From the NCBI GenBank assembly GCA_029959085.1, contig JARWIR010000027.1:7874001-7938000 (forward strand): 64,000 bases of DNA, read 5' to 3'. How positions within the stretch are numbered: the first letter of the stretch is position 1; every line of letters starts with the position of its first letter. Of this stretch, positions 1-9,851 are shown one piece after another. Source of the stretch: Nemophila menziesii. Its lineage: Eukaryota; Streptophyta; Magnoliopsida; Boraginales; Hydrophyllaceae. Under the pieces are notes generated by a model. That model saw only the letters and a list, made by a program, of their open reading frames with translations. It did no database searches and was not told the origin of the DNA. Both the position numbers and the translations under genes were made by a program.

Positions 1-307
1 GGCCTGGAAAATGGATTTTTAGCTCTAAAAATAATATCTTCGGGATTTATCTTCAAGTCTTGACTCTAATTCACGATCTTTGACTTTCTCCTCGGATTCC
101 TCTCCTAGCTAACATCTAAAACCTGTAAACTTTACACTAAAAATACCAATATTACGCGCAAAAGTTTAATAAATTAAAAATGCTAGAAATAAAAAGGAAA
201 TTCCGGGTTATTGCAAATTTAGTCCAAAAGTCTATCATATTAATCAAATAAACACCAAAAATGATGTCTCCCAAGGGTCTAAAATAAGAACAATTAGGGA
301 GACATCA
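1..307 (-). repeat. 3' LTR of the Athila-like element (partial)
   Basis: It matches the outer 307 bases of the LTR ending at 11413, with one difference. On the minus strand it begins TGATGTCTCCC. The rest of the LTR lies before the window. Confidence 0.9.
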
Positions 308-325
308 AGACCCCCAACTCAAACC
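308..325 (-). other. Polypurine tract of the Athila-like element
   Basis: Directly inside the 3' LTR the minus strand reads GTTTGAGTTGGGGGTCT, purine-rich and in the position where plus-strand DNA synthesis is primed. Near-copies of the same motif recur at four internal sites (1133, 1681, 3105, 4053). Confidence 0.65.
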
Positions 326-1780
326 TTTGTCGTCCCGACAAAGTAAAACAAAACAAAGGGGTAGAAGTAAACGTATAAACACATAGAAGCTAGCAAATAA
401 ACCCTAAAGCAATTCTCAAAATAAATCTCATATAGCAAACTCTAGAAACTAATATACACATACACTAATCATGCAACATCAAACATAAATAATCTCAATC
501 ATAAAATTAAAGTCGCAATGCTTGAAGGTTACACTTGTACTCATCTCTGTATGATGGCTATAGGGTGGTCATTAATCCTAACTCGCTTTGAACGCTCCAC
601 CTAGTGTATTCCCTATCAACAGAATTATAAATTCATTATGCACTTAGGAATCACGAGGTCTTTACGGTTATAATATTGGCTTAAGGACGGGTGTGGATGT
701 ATATTTGGTAAATTTGTAGTGAGCTTTTTGGCTCTCTCCTCACTTACCATCAACAATGTCCTCGAGCTTGAGTTAACGCTCAACAAGATGTTCTCACTCA
801 CCCATATACGCACTAATTTAGCGTCCCATGTCTACCCACTATAAATAAGATGATTTTCAGAAAATTCCACTTTGCCGGATGTTTTATTCATTCATATTTT
901 TCTTTTTCTTTTCTCTTTTTCTCTTTTTTTTTCTTTTTTTTTGTACAGGAGCAAACCGGGTTCCCGGTTTTGACGAATCCGGGTTCCCGGTTCCTACTGT
1001 ATGAATTTTCAACTTTTTTTTTTTTTTTTTTCATTCCCGGCAAAGGGTTACAAGTATATATCATCTGCAATTGTGCTACAATACAACGCATATCGATCCC
1101 AACCCATTAAATTCCCCATATGTGGTCCCACCACCCCAAACTCAAGCTCGAGACATGTCTCAGGATTGTGATTCAAGTGCGGGTCATATGGTCATGCCTA
1201 ATAATCTAAGGGATAATGGTTTATATCGTGGCTACAAAGAAAAGGCTAAAGGCTCAAAGTGGGCTAAGACGGATAATAATTAATACCAGGGATAGAAGGC
1301 TAAAAGGGCACAAATGGCTAACAAAGAACTGCCCCTATCATTTTCCTAAGTACATAGCTTGTCTTTAGTTCATATCTAGGTGGGTTCTCTACTAATTAGG
1401 ATTTCACGTTCTACACACCAAACATATTCCTTGAGTACAATCTTACTTCATTTGCATTGTTCATTAATTTTTCCTATCAATTATCTATGTTCGCATGCAA
1501 TTGTAAGTGTGTTTTATATCAATCCCTAAAGTCCACTATTTACTATCATAGATTTATCAAAAGTATGCTTAAAGGGATATTTAAAATTTTCTATAGTCAA
1601 ACGCAACTCCGAAAATTCTTTTATTGAAAGCAAATAAAGCAAATAACACATAAAAAAAACTGGGATGAGGCAACGAACCCCACCCCAAACTCAAAAATGA
1701 GCCGTGTCCCCACGACTCGAAAAGACTCAATAAAGCATTTGAACTAATATACACTAAGAGGAAAGTTTAGAAAACGTATC
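326..1780. other. Non-coding 3' region of the Athila-like element
   Basis: No convincing gene. It contains T-rich tracts (898-943, 1014-1031), two GGGTTCCCGG palindromes (about 957-992) and two PPT-like CACCCCAAACTCAA motifs (about 1133 and 1681). It lies between the extra ORF and the 3' LTR. ORFs here are low-complexity (poly-Phe or poly-Lys). Confidence 0.6.
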
Positions 1781-3097
1781 TTAACCAGCGCGAGGCTGGT
1801 TATCGGTGTTGCGTTCTGGACCTTTATCTCGCGTAACAGCATCATAAATCGCGTTTTGAAGTGTATTTACGCCTAGGATTAAATTTCGAAGCAGGTCCAA
1901 TTCTTTTGTAACGTTTCCCAAGGTAGCAATCATCCTCTCCTGATTCTCTTCCAACACCTGAATCTTCGCTTCCAACTCAGGTACCGTTTTCGCTTTCTTT
2001 GATTGAGGAGTTCTCGGACTTCTTGTAGTTCGTGTTGCTTCATCGTGGATGTTCTTGATTGTGCTCAAAGCTATACTCACACCAACTGAAACAGTATCAA
2101 TATCTGCGTCCTTACGCGGAATCTTTGCGTCTAAACACAACTGAGTAATAGTACAAGGAAACTTCAGATTTTGTTGTTTCATTGGTGATTTCGCAAACTC
2201 CATGATCGTATCATAAATGATCTTAGCAACATCAAATGGTTTCTCCTCCAAAATACACTTAATAACAAATATGTGCTCTTTCTTCAACTCGGAAGTGTGT
2301 TTAATACCAAAGAAAGTGGGTATTATGAAACGAGACCAAGCCTTAGCACGAGGTGTCAAACTGTTGCTGTAAAACTGTCCAGGATACCTTTCACCTTCAG
2401 GAATTGGGCTAGTCCCATTAACAAGCACGGTCCCCCAAAGGGATTCAAAATCAAAAGAAGGGTCATTAAGAGTTTCTTGGAAGGGGCATGTTCCAGAAAA
2501 GTTGGGTAGTTTCAAGGATTTCCGAATACGTTCAATAGAGAAAGGAACTACCTTTTTGCGGATATCAATGGCATCATGGGAGGTAGCTAAACCTTCGTAA
2601 AATTCTCGCACAAAAGTAGGAATAAACTCAAGCTTCCTTTCTTGTAACTCTTTCCAACCAAACTTAGCACATGTCACAGCATATTCCTTGTAATCACTAC
2701 TCATAATACCCTTTGGAAAATTCGTCTCCTCACCAAATTTCAAAAATTCAATTCTTTCACGAACCTGAGTATTCCAACAAGTGTAAACCCTCTTAGGCTT
2801 GTGGGCCCACATCTTCATACGCGGAGGTTTTTGAACGGGTGCTTCCGGAATCTCTTGTTCAGTTTCCTTCTCAATGTTCTTCGCGATTTCCTCTTCTGGT
2901 TCCTTTTCACTTTCAATCTCATCAATCAATCTTCTCTTTAGACCTGTGATTTCTTTTCTGTTAGAATCAAGCTTAACTTCGTCAATTTTTTGTTTAGGAC
3001 GCGAATCAGGAATCTCAATAGCTTGTTCTTGAGAACCACCAATGGTGGTCTTTCTTCTAGGAGCAGTTCTTCGGAAATCACCGGTTCTGTTAGTCAT
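1781..3097 (-). CDS. Extra ORF in the env position of an Athila-like retrotransposon
   Basis: A 438-residue ORF downstream of integrase, where Athila elements carry an additional ORF often called env-like. The N-terminal 80 residues are basic and acidic (RRKTTIGG, then Glu-rich). The central part (about residues 110-330) has a motif series such as YTCWNTQVRERIEFL, EFYEGL and RAWSRFI-like stretches that I associate with the plant 'putative transposon protein' domain found in Athila/Tat elements. The C-terminus (about 370-415) looks like a coiled coil (ELEAKIQVLEENQERM). I see no signal peptide or clear membrane segment, so an envelope function is not supported by the sequence. The frame is intact, unlike pol. 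A PPT-like motif lies immediately upstream of its start. Confidence 0.7.
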   Translation of the reverse strand: MTNRTGDFRRTAPRRKTTIGGSQEQAIEIPDSRPKQKIDEVKLDSNRKEITGLKRRLIDEIESEKEPEEEIAKNIEKETEQEIPEAPVQKPPRMKMWAHKPKRVYTCWNTQVRERIEFLKFGEETNFPKGIMSSDYKEYAVTCAKFGWKELQERKLEFIPTFVREFYEGLATSHDAIDIRKKVVPFSIERIRKSLKLPNFSGTCPFQETLNDPSFDFESLWGTVLVNGTSPIPEGERYPGQFYSNSLTPRAKAWSRFIIPTFFGIKHTSELKKEHIFVIKCILEEKPFDVAKIIYDTIMEFAKSPMKQQNLKFPCTITQLCLDAKIPRKDADIDTVSVGVSIALSTIKNIHDEATRTTRSPRTPQSKKAKTVPELEAKIQVLEENQERMIATLGNVTKELDLLRNLILGVNTLQNAIYDAVTRDKGPERNTDNQPRAG

Positions 3098-3469
3098 CTC
3101 TTTTCACCCCAAACTCAAAACTTCAAATAATGAAAAACTTAGGGAAAAGTTTAGAATTTTGATGTTTTGAGGTTTAAGAATTTAAGAACTAGGTGAAATA
3201 TGAGATGGGTCTTGGTTAATTTGTATGGGAGAAGAAAGAATTGGGTTTAATTTAAGGAATTGGGTGAAGAAGAATCTTGGGAAAAACTAAGGATTCGATG
3301 TTATTTTGGAGAGGAGGTGAGTTGATCTTAGGGTAGGATTTGATGATATATAGTGTTTTGGTAGATGAATTTCGGGGGTGGGGAGGCTATTGGTGCGTTT
3401 TAGGTAAAAACTTGCAAAAGAGGCTAAGAAAACTAGGTTAAACCCCTCAAAACCGACATCACAGCTTCG

Positions 3470-4010
3470 AAAACCGGGTTCCCGGTTCCGCGTCGCTGTG
3501 ACGGCGCGGAAAAAATACTTAAATGAATTTTTTTTTTTCTTTTCCTTTTTTTTTTTTTTTTTTCAGAACGCACCAAAACGCTGGACCCCAAGACGCGGGG
3601 TCAGGGATTTTCTTCGCCGAAACCAGTACCCGGTTCTGTGGAATGCGGGTTCCCGGAATTTCTCGATGGCGCGAGTCAAAACGCGCCAAAACGCAGCACC
3701 TCAAAACGCTGGACCAGAACTTTTGGATGTTTACAGCTCCAAAATCGGGTACCCGGTTCTGCCAAATGCGGGTACCCGGATTTGTGTCGATGGCGCGAAC
3801 TAAAACGCACGAAAACGCAATCCACCAAAACGCTGGGTCAGGGATTTTCAGAAATCACAGCACCAAAACCGGGTACCCGGTTTTGCCAAATGCGGGTTCC
3901 CGGTTCCGACGCTGTGATATTACCCAAAAACGCCAAGTGTTACGTTAGAATGGTTGGTACCAGCTCCAAAACCGGGTTCCCGGTTTGTGCGAAACCGGGT
4001 TCCCGGTTTC
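3470..4010. repeat. Dispersed palindromic GGGTTCCCGG / GGGTACCCGG repeats
   Basis: In the spacer between the integrase end and the extra ORF, at least nine copies of a 10-12-bp motif CCGGGTTCCCGG or CGGGTACCCGG occur, for example near 3474, 3645, 3746, 3769, 3869, 3892, 3970 and 3993. They are usually paired about 23 bases apart. Two more copies lie at 957-992. Larger units share AAAACGC and CAAAACGCTGG. No gene is visible in 3098-4241 apart from these repeats and two T-tracts near 3525-3562. Confidence 0.75.
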
Positions 4011-4241
4011 TCCTGGACATCCAATCAATTTTTCTTCTGTTTTCGCCAAATCGACCCCAAACTCAAGTCCTTTTTACCCCTGAAATCATCAAAAACAACT
4101 ACCCTTCCTCATTTCTTAATAAAAACAATAAAATTACGAAAATCAAACTAATCTAAATTGCAAAAATGTAAAAACTCAGCTAATATACAAGTAATTGGCT
4201 TTTGTTTAACGTCGTTAAGCTCGACGGGTTACCTCACACTT

Positions 4242-5754
4242 CTAAGGAGTCTCGAGGAGATACATGACCTCCCCGGGATGTGGATCTTCCGAGCGATTGG
4301 TATTTTCACCTCCATGGTATATCTTCAATCTGTGACCGTTAACCATAAAGGTACGGTTCTCTAGCGGATGTTCTAGTTCTATCGCCCCATGAGGTGTAAC
4401 TTTGGTCACTATGTATGGACCTGAATTCGTCAAGTTCATTAAGCTTCATCATACGATTCTTTCCGGCTAAGATAGGATCTAAGTTTAACTGCGCAATCGC
4501 CCAATAGGCACCCATTTCAAGCTCTAAAGGTAAGTGACAAGCCTTACCATACACCATACGACAGGGAGATGCACCAACTGGAGTTTTGAACGCAGTACGA
4601 TAGGCCCAAAACGCATCATCTAACTTCATTGACCAATCTTTTCTTGTAGGACCAACGGTTTTCTCTAGGATTGACTTGACTTCACGGTTCGAAACTTCAG
4701 CTTGACCATTGGATTGTGGATGATACGCAGTAGATACACGGTGTCTAACTCCATATTTCTCTAGAATAGTCTTCAGATATTTATTAACGAAATGAGATCC
4801 TCCATCGCTAATAATCACTCTAGGTGTGCCATGTCTAGTGAAAATATGTGACTTCAAGAACTTAATCACCACTCGTGAATCATTAGTAGGTAAAGCCACC
4901 GCTTCTACCCACTTAGACACATAATCAACAGCTAATAAGATATAGAGGTTACCATTTGAAGGAACGAAGGGACCCATAAAGTCTATGCCCCACACATCGA
5001 ATATCTCAACCTCTAACACATTATTACGCGGCATCTCATCCCTCTTAGATATGTTTCCGGTAAACTGACATCTCGTACACTTCTTAACATATTCATGACA
5101 ATCTTTTATAAGAGAAGGCCAGTAAAAACCTGATTGAAATACCTTTGCAGCAGTTCTGTCTCCTTTGAAATGTCCTCCATATAATGAATCATGGCATCCA
5201 GCTATAATGGCTTGAGTCTCTTCCCTTGCTACACATCTTCGTATCATTTGGTCAGCACAAACTTTATAGAGGAACGGATCCTCCCAAAAGAACTGTCTAG
5301 CACGATGAGCTAACCTCTTTCTTTCTTGATAAGTAGAACCTTCAGGAAAAACACCACTCACCACTAAATTCGCAATATCTGCATACCACGGAGCCTCATA
5401 ATCTCGAACAACGAATAAACTCTCATCAGGAAACTCTTCTCTAACTGCTTCAGTACCACTATTCATCTCTGAACCCTCTAAACGCGATAGATGATCTGCA
5501 ACCTGATTCTCACAACCCTTTCTATCTTTGATCTCTAAATCGAACTCTTGAAGCAATAACACCCATCTGATTAACCTTGGTTTCGCATCTTTCTTCTCCA
5601 TAAGAAATCTGATCGCGGAATGATCTGTATAAACAATAACTTTCGCTCCAAGAAGATAAGAGCGAAATTTATCAAACGAATAGACAACTGCTAGCAACTC
5701 CTTTTCTGTAACTGTGTAATTGATCTGAGCACCACTAAAAGTTTTACTAGCATA
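4242..5754 (-). pseudogene. RNase H and integrase part of Athila-like pol, broken
   Basis: This continues gag-pol in the same frame after an in-frame TAG at 5755-5757. It opens with the RNase H region (YASKTF, then [13 protein letters not shown]), followed by the integrase HHCC zinc finger ([12 protein letters not shown] to KKCTRCQ) and the catalytic core with Asp in [10 protein letters not shown], Asp in IISDGGSHF and Glu in [10 protein letters not shown]. Near 4425-4440 the frame changes abruptly. The C-terminal integrase module (SGPYIVTKV to [13 protein letters not shown]) follows in another frame (4242-4439), and the usual residues between core and C-terminal module are absent. A short internal deletion with frameshift is the simplest reading. 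Confidence 0.85.
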
Positions 5755-8700
5755 CTAAATCGAATGAAAAACCTTCTCTTTCCTCTGTCCTAATACAGCT
5801 CTCATACACAAATCACTCGCATCACACATAACTTCAAACGGTAAATTCCAATCTGGAGGTAACACTATAGGGGCAGAAATAAGCTTTTCTTTGATTGCTT
5901 TGAAGGCCGCTAAACAAGCTTCATCAAAAAGGAATTTGCAATCCTTTTCGAGTAAGTTGCATAACAGTTTAGCAATCTTAGAAAAATCCTTAATAAAACG
6001 CCTATAAAAGCCAGCATGGCCAAGAAAACTCCTTACCCCTTTAACAGAAACAGGAGGGGGAAGAGTTTTAATTACCTCTATCTTTGCTCTATCAACCTCT
6101 AAACCAACACTCGAAACTTTGTGACCCAGAACAATACCTTCGCGAACCATGAAATGACACTTCTCCCAGTTGAGCACCAAATCTGTTTCTTTGCATCTCA
6201 CTAACACTTTCTCCAAGTTATCCAAACATATATCAAAATCATCACCAAACACGGAGAAATCATCCATGAACACTTCAAGGAAATTATCTATCATGTCCCA
6301 GAAGATGGCCATCATACACCTTTGAAAGGTAGCGGGAGCATTACACAACCCAAATGGCATTCTGCGATATGCAAATGTACCAAATGGGCATGTAAAAGTA
6401 GTCTTATGCTGATCTTCTGGAGCCACGTAAATCTGATTGTACCCGGAGTAACCATCCAAGAAGCAATAGTATTCTCTTCCGGCTAATTTATCTAACATTT
6501 GATCGATGAAGGGCAAAGGGAAATGATCTTTTCTGGTGGCCTTATTCAGCTTTCTGTAATCCATGCAAACTCTCCATCCAACTACCGTTCTTGAAGGAAT
6601 CGCTTCATTTTTATCATTAAGAACTGTTGTAATTCCTCCTTTCTTCGGTACACACTGAACTGGGCTCACCCATTCACTACTCGAAATGGGATAAATAATT
6701 CCCGCATCTAAAAGCTTGATCACCTCTTTCTTTACCACATCTTTCATCACGGGCATCAATCTCCTTTGGCCTTCAACTGAGCGTGCGTTAACATCTTCAA
6801 GTATGATTTTGTGTTGACAATAGGATGGACTAATGCCTTTGATGTCAGCAATTGTCCAACCTATTGCTTCTTTGTTGGCTCTTAACACACGCAACATTTT
6901 ATCTTCTTGAGGACCTGTTAAATTAGCTGAAACAATAACAGGTAGAGTTTCATTAGTACCCAAATAAGCATACCTTAAGTGGGCTGGCAATGGTTTTTCT
7001 TCCAATTCCGGAGGAGATTCAATTGAAGGTTTCTTTTTAGGAATAATCTCCCCCGGTTCTCTCACAGGTTCATAGGCAAGACGCCTATACTTTGGATTTT
7101 CAGAATTGAGAGCTGCCACTGTTTCTGTAAGCTCCTCCATCATCTCAGGTGAATCTAATGTCAAAGCAGCCTGCAAGATATCATCAAAATTTAAACAATT
7201 AAATACCTCTTGCGATGCTTGCTCTACTACATCCATTCTGAAGCAATCTTCCTGAGAATCTGGGAATTTCATAGCTCGAAATACATTGAATTTCACTTCC
7301 TCATCTTGTATCCTCATCATTAATTCGCCATTCTCTACATCGATCAATGTCCTCCCTGTAGCTAGGAAGGGTCTACCCAAAATAATGGGGACATTTCTAT
7401 CTGCATTGTATTCAAGAATTACGAAATCAACAGGAAATATAAGTGTACCTGCCTTAACAAGGACATCCTCAATACGGCCTTCAAGATGAGCAAGAGACCT
7501 GTCCGCCATTTGCAAGACCATAGAGGTGGGTCTTGCATTTCCAATTTTAAGCTTATCAAAGACTGACTTGGGCATCAAGTTGATGCTTGCCCCCAAATCA
7601 CATAGCGCCTTTCCTTTCCATTCTTCTCCAATTGAAATCGGAATCGTGAAACTCCCCGGATCAACTAACTTTGGAGGTAATTTACTCTGGCAAATCGCAC
7701 TACACTCTTCCGGAAGGCCAATCATCTTATTATCACAATAAGGCCTTTTGTTAGTGAGGGCCCTCTTCAAAAACTTCGTATACTTAGGAATGTCTCGAAT
7801 CGCCTCAAGTAACGGAATATTAATACTCAAACCCCTCACTCTATTAAAGAACTTCTGAAAATCACCCATATCACCCTTTTTCTGAACTCGCGATGGAAAC
7901 GGTGGTGGAGGGCGATTGCTTACAATTTCATCTTTCTTTTTCAGAACTTCTCTTGGTCTTTCGATTTCTTCAACCTCACTATCTTTCTCATTCTCTTTCT
8001 CTTTCTCACCCACTTCCTTTTCTTTTCCTGAAACTTCTTTCTCTTTCATAACGGGAAAAGGAGGTGGAGGAAGGTTCTTACCACTTCTTAATGTAACCGC
8101 CTTGCAATCTTCACGTTGTGTTGGATTTTCCGTATCGCTAGGAAGTTGCCCTTGTGGACGCTGATTCAGCTGTTTATTAATTTGACTTAGCTGATTCTGG
8201 AAAATCTTCATATTCGCTTCAGCTGCGTTTTGACGTTCCAAAGCTTGTGTTTGAAGAGCAATAAAATTTTCAACGGTTTTCTGAAGGGTAATTACTCCTT
8301 CTTGTGGATGGGCAGGTAGAGCTTTCTGGTTTAAATTCTCATCGTAGGTATTCTGAGGAGCTTGTCTTTGCACATAATTGTTTTGATTCTGTCCTCCTTG
8401 ATGATTGTTGTGTGGTCTTGGATTATAGTTGTTGCCTTGAGAACGCGGCTGATACGCGTAAGTAGGATTGGCTGCCCCATTAGGATTTGAGTATTGAAAC
8501 CCAGGATGGTTTCTGTTAGGCTGATATCCATTACCACTTGAATTGAAATTACCTCTATTGGACATGAAATTCACCGATTCTTGGTTATTCGGACAACTTT
8601 CCTCATCATGATCATCTACCTTACAAATTGAACACATATACACCTCTTGCGCAGCATGCACAGCTACCTTCTTACCCGAAAATCCTTCTTTCACAGCTAG

Positions 8701-9717
8701 AGTAAGCTGCTTCAATTGTTGCTCTATGGTATTCTGGATCTTATTCTCAAACGTAGCAAATTTCTCTTCCATGTCAACATTATTTACTCCTTTAACTGGT
8801 GTTCTCACTGAGCTCCACCCAACTTCATTCTTAACTGTTCTCTCTAAAATGATCTTGGCATGAGCGGGTTGAACTTGGAGAAAACCTGCACCACATAGCG
8901 TATCCAACTTCTCTCTCGAAATTCCATCAAGGCCTCTATAAAAGATCTTTAACTGTTGTTGTTCTGAAAAGCCATGATTAGGAACTTTACGCAAACACAT
9001 CTGAAATCTTGTCCAACTCCTTCCCACAGTTTCATCATACTCTTGACGGAATTGTGTAAATTCTAGTTCAGCATCTAACCTCATGTTACTTGGGTAATAC
9101 CTATCAAAGAAAGCAATTTCTAATTGGTCCCAATTAGTAATCTTCGTAGGATCTTGCGTATCGTGCCATTCACTTGCTCCATCAATGACAAAGAATTTAA
9201 AAGCATCAAAATACATCTGTTCTCTTGAAACCCCTTGTGTGATATAAGAATCACATATCTGTTTGAATTTCTGTACCGCTCTAAGAGGATCTTCTGATGG
9301 TCTTCCGCGAAAATTTCCAAAGTTTTGGAACTGAGCTAGCATACCCGAATCTGGACGGAATCTCGGAACATCAATATCTGGAGCACCTACTCCTATAGCT
9401 GGAGCACGGAATGGAACTTCTGGAGGGCCATTAGTGAACCACGGATCATGATTCATCACTATCTGGACTGGAGGATTAGGATTTAGTGGTTGAACTTGAG
9501 GAATAACGCCTGGAGCTAAAGGTTGGCCATTTGCATCTAACTGGCCTTGTCCATTCTGTTGACCTTGAAGAATGATATTCTCCATTTGGTTACTTAATTC
9601 TTCTACTTCTAAAGCTTCTCGATCTCTTCTTCTTCTGTTCGCAAGTCTGATCAACGATTCTGGATTACTAAGGATCGGAGGTGTTGGCTCTAGATCCTTG
9701 AATAGCCTTCTTCGCAT
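5755..9717 (-). CDS. Gag-protease-reverse transcriptase polyprotein of the Athila-like element
   Basis: A 1320-residue ORF starting just inside the PBS. A gag domain occupies about residues 190-290 (NWDQLEIAFFDRYYP, FYRGLDGISREKLD), then a CX2CX4HX4C knuckle (CSICKVDDHDEESC, about 360-375), a Gln/Asn-rich linker and a Glu/Lys-rich stretch. The retropepsin active site is CDLGASINLMPK (an Asp-Leu-Gly variant usual in this lineage). Reverse transcriptase includes VCMDYRKLNKAT, FLDGYSGYNQI, RMPFGLCNAPATFQ and the catalytic VFMDDFSVFG. It ends at TAG inside early RNase H (after CDASD); the homologous frame simply continues beyond. Gag, protease and RT look undamaged, so this copy could in principle supply Gag. 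Confidence 0.88.
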   Translation of the reverse strand: MRRRLFKDLEPTPPILSNPESLIRLANRRRRDREALEVEELSNQMENIILQGQQNGQGQLDANGQPLAPGVIPQVQPLNPNPPVQIVMNHDPWFTNGPPEVPFRAPAIGVGAPDIDVPRFRPDSGMLAQFQNFGNFRGRPSEDPLRAVQKFKQICDSYITQGVSREQMYFDAFKFFVIDGASEWHDTQDPTKITNWDQLEIAFFDRYYPSNMRLDAELEFTQFRQEYDETVGRSWTRFQMCLRKVPNHGFSEQQQLKIFYRGLDGISREKLDTLCGAGFLQVQPAHAKIILERTVKNEVGWSSVRTPVKGVNNVDMEEKFATFENKIQNTIEQQLKQLTLAVKEGFSGKKVAVHAAQEVYMCSICKVDDHDEESCPNNQESVNFMSNRGNFNSSGNGYQPNRNHPGFQYSNPNGAANPTYAYQPRSQGNNYNPRPHNNHQGGQNQNNYVQRQAPQNTYDENLNQKALPAHPQEGVITLQKTVENFIALQTQALERQNAAEANMKIFQNQLSQINKQLNQRPQGQLPSDTENPTQREDCKAVTLRSGKNLPPPPFPVMKEKEVSGKEKEVGEKEKENEKDSEVEEIERPREVLKKKDEIVSNRPPPPFPSRVQKKGDMGDFQKFFNRVRGLSINIPLLEAIRDIPKYTKFLKRALTNKRPYCDNKMIGLPEECSAICQSKLPPKLVDPGSFTIPISIGEEWKGKALCDLGASINLMPKSVFDKLKIGNARPTSMVLQMADRSLAHLEGRIEDVLVKAGTLIFPVDFVILEYNADRNVPIILGRPFLATGRTLIDVENGELMMRIQDEEVKFNVFRAMKFPDSQEDCFRMDVVEQASQEVFNCLNFDDILQAALTLDSPEMMEELTETVAALNSENPKYRRLAYEPVREPGEIIPKKKPSIESPPELEEKPLPAHLRYAYLGTNETLPVIVSANLTGPQEDKMLRVLRANKEAIGWTIADIKGISPSYCQHKIILEDVNARSVEGQRRLMPVMKDVVKKEVIKLLDAGIIYPISSSEWVSPVQCVPKKGGITTVLNDKNEAIPSRTVVGWRVCMDYRKLNKATRKDHFPLPFIDQMLDKLAGREYYCFLDGYSGYNQIYVAPEDQHKTTFTCPFGTFAYRRMPFGLCNAPATFQRCMMAIFWDMIDNFLEVFMDDFSVFGDDFDICLDNLEKVLVRCKETDLVLNWEKCHFMVREGIVLGHKVSSVGLEVDRAKIEVIKTLPPPVSVKGVRSFLGHAGFYRRFIKDFSKIAKLLCNLLEKDCKFLFDEACLAAFKAIKEKLISAPIVLPPDWNLPFEVMCDASDLCMRAVLGQRKEKVFHSI

Positions 9718-9826
9718 ACACCAAACCTAAAAACCTGAAAAAGCTAACAAACAAAAAGCGTAAAACTGATAAAATAAAATAAATGCACTTATCACTAAAG
9801 GATAAACACCGTGGTCACACGCTACC

Positions 9827-9845
9827 GTCCCCGGCAGCGGCGCCA
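9827..9845 (-). other. Primer binding site, tRNA-Asp type
   Basis: The plus strand reads GTCCCCGGCAGCGGCGCCA, close to the 3' end of plant tRNA-Asp including CCA. The minus strand therefore carries TGGCGCCGCTGCCGGGGAC as primer binding site, six bases from the LTR edge. This PBS class is known for Athila/Tat elements. Confidence 0.8.
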
Positions 9846-9851
9846 AAAACT

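Noticed and set aside
850..1110. ORFs rich in Phe or Lys
   Set aside because: They arise from T-tracts in the retrotransposon untranslated region.
1781..3097. Calling the extra Athila ORF a true envelope gene
   Set aside because: No signal peptide or membrane segment is visible; only its position supports the name.
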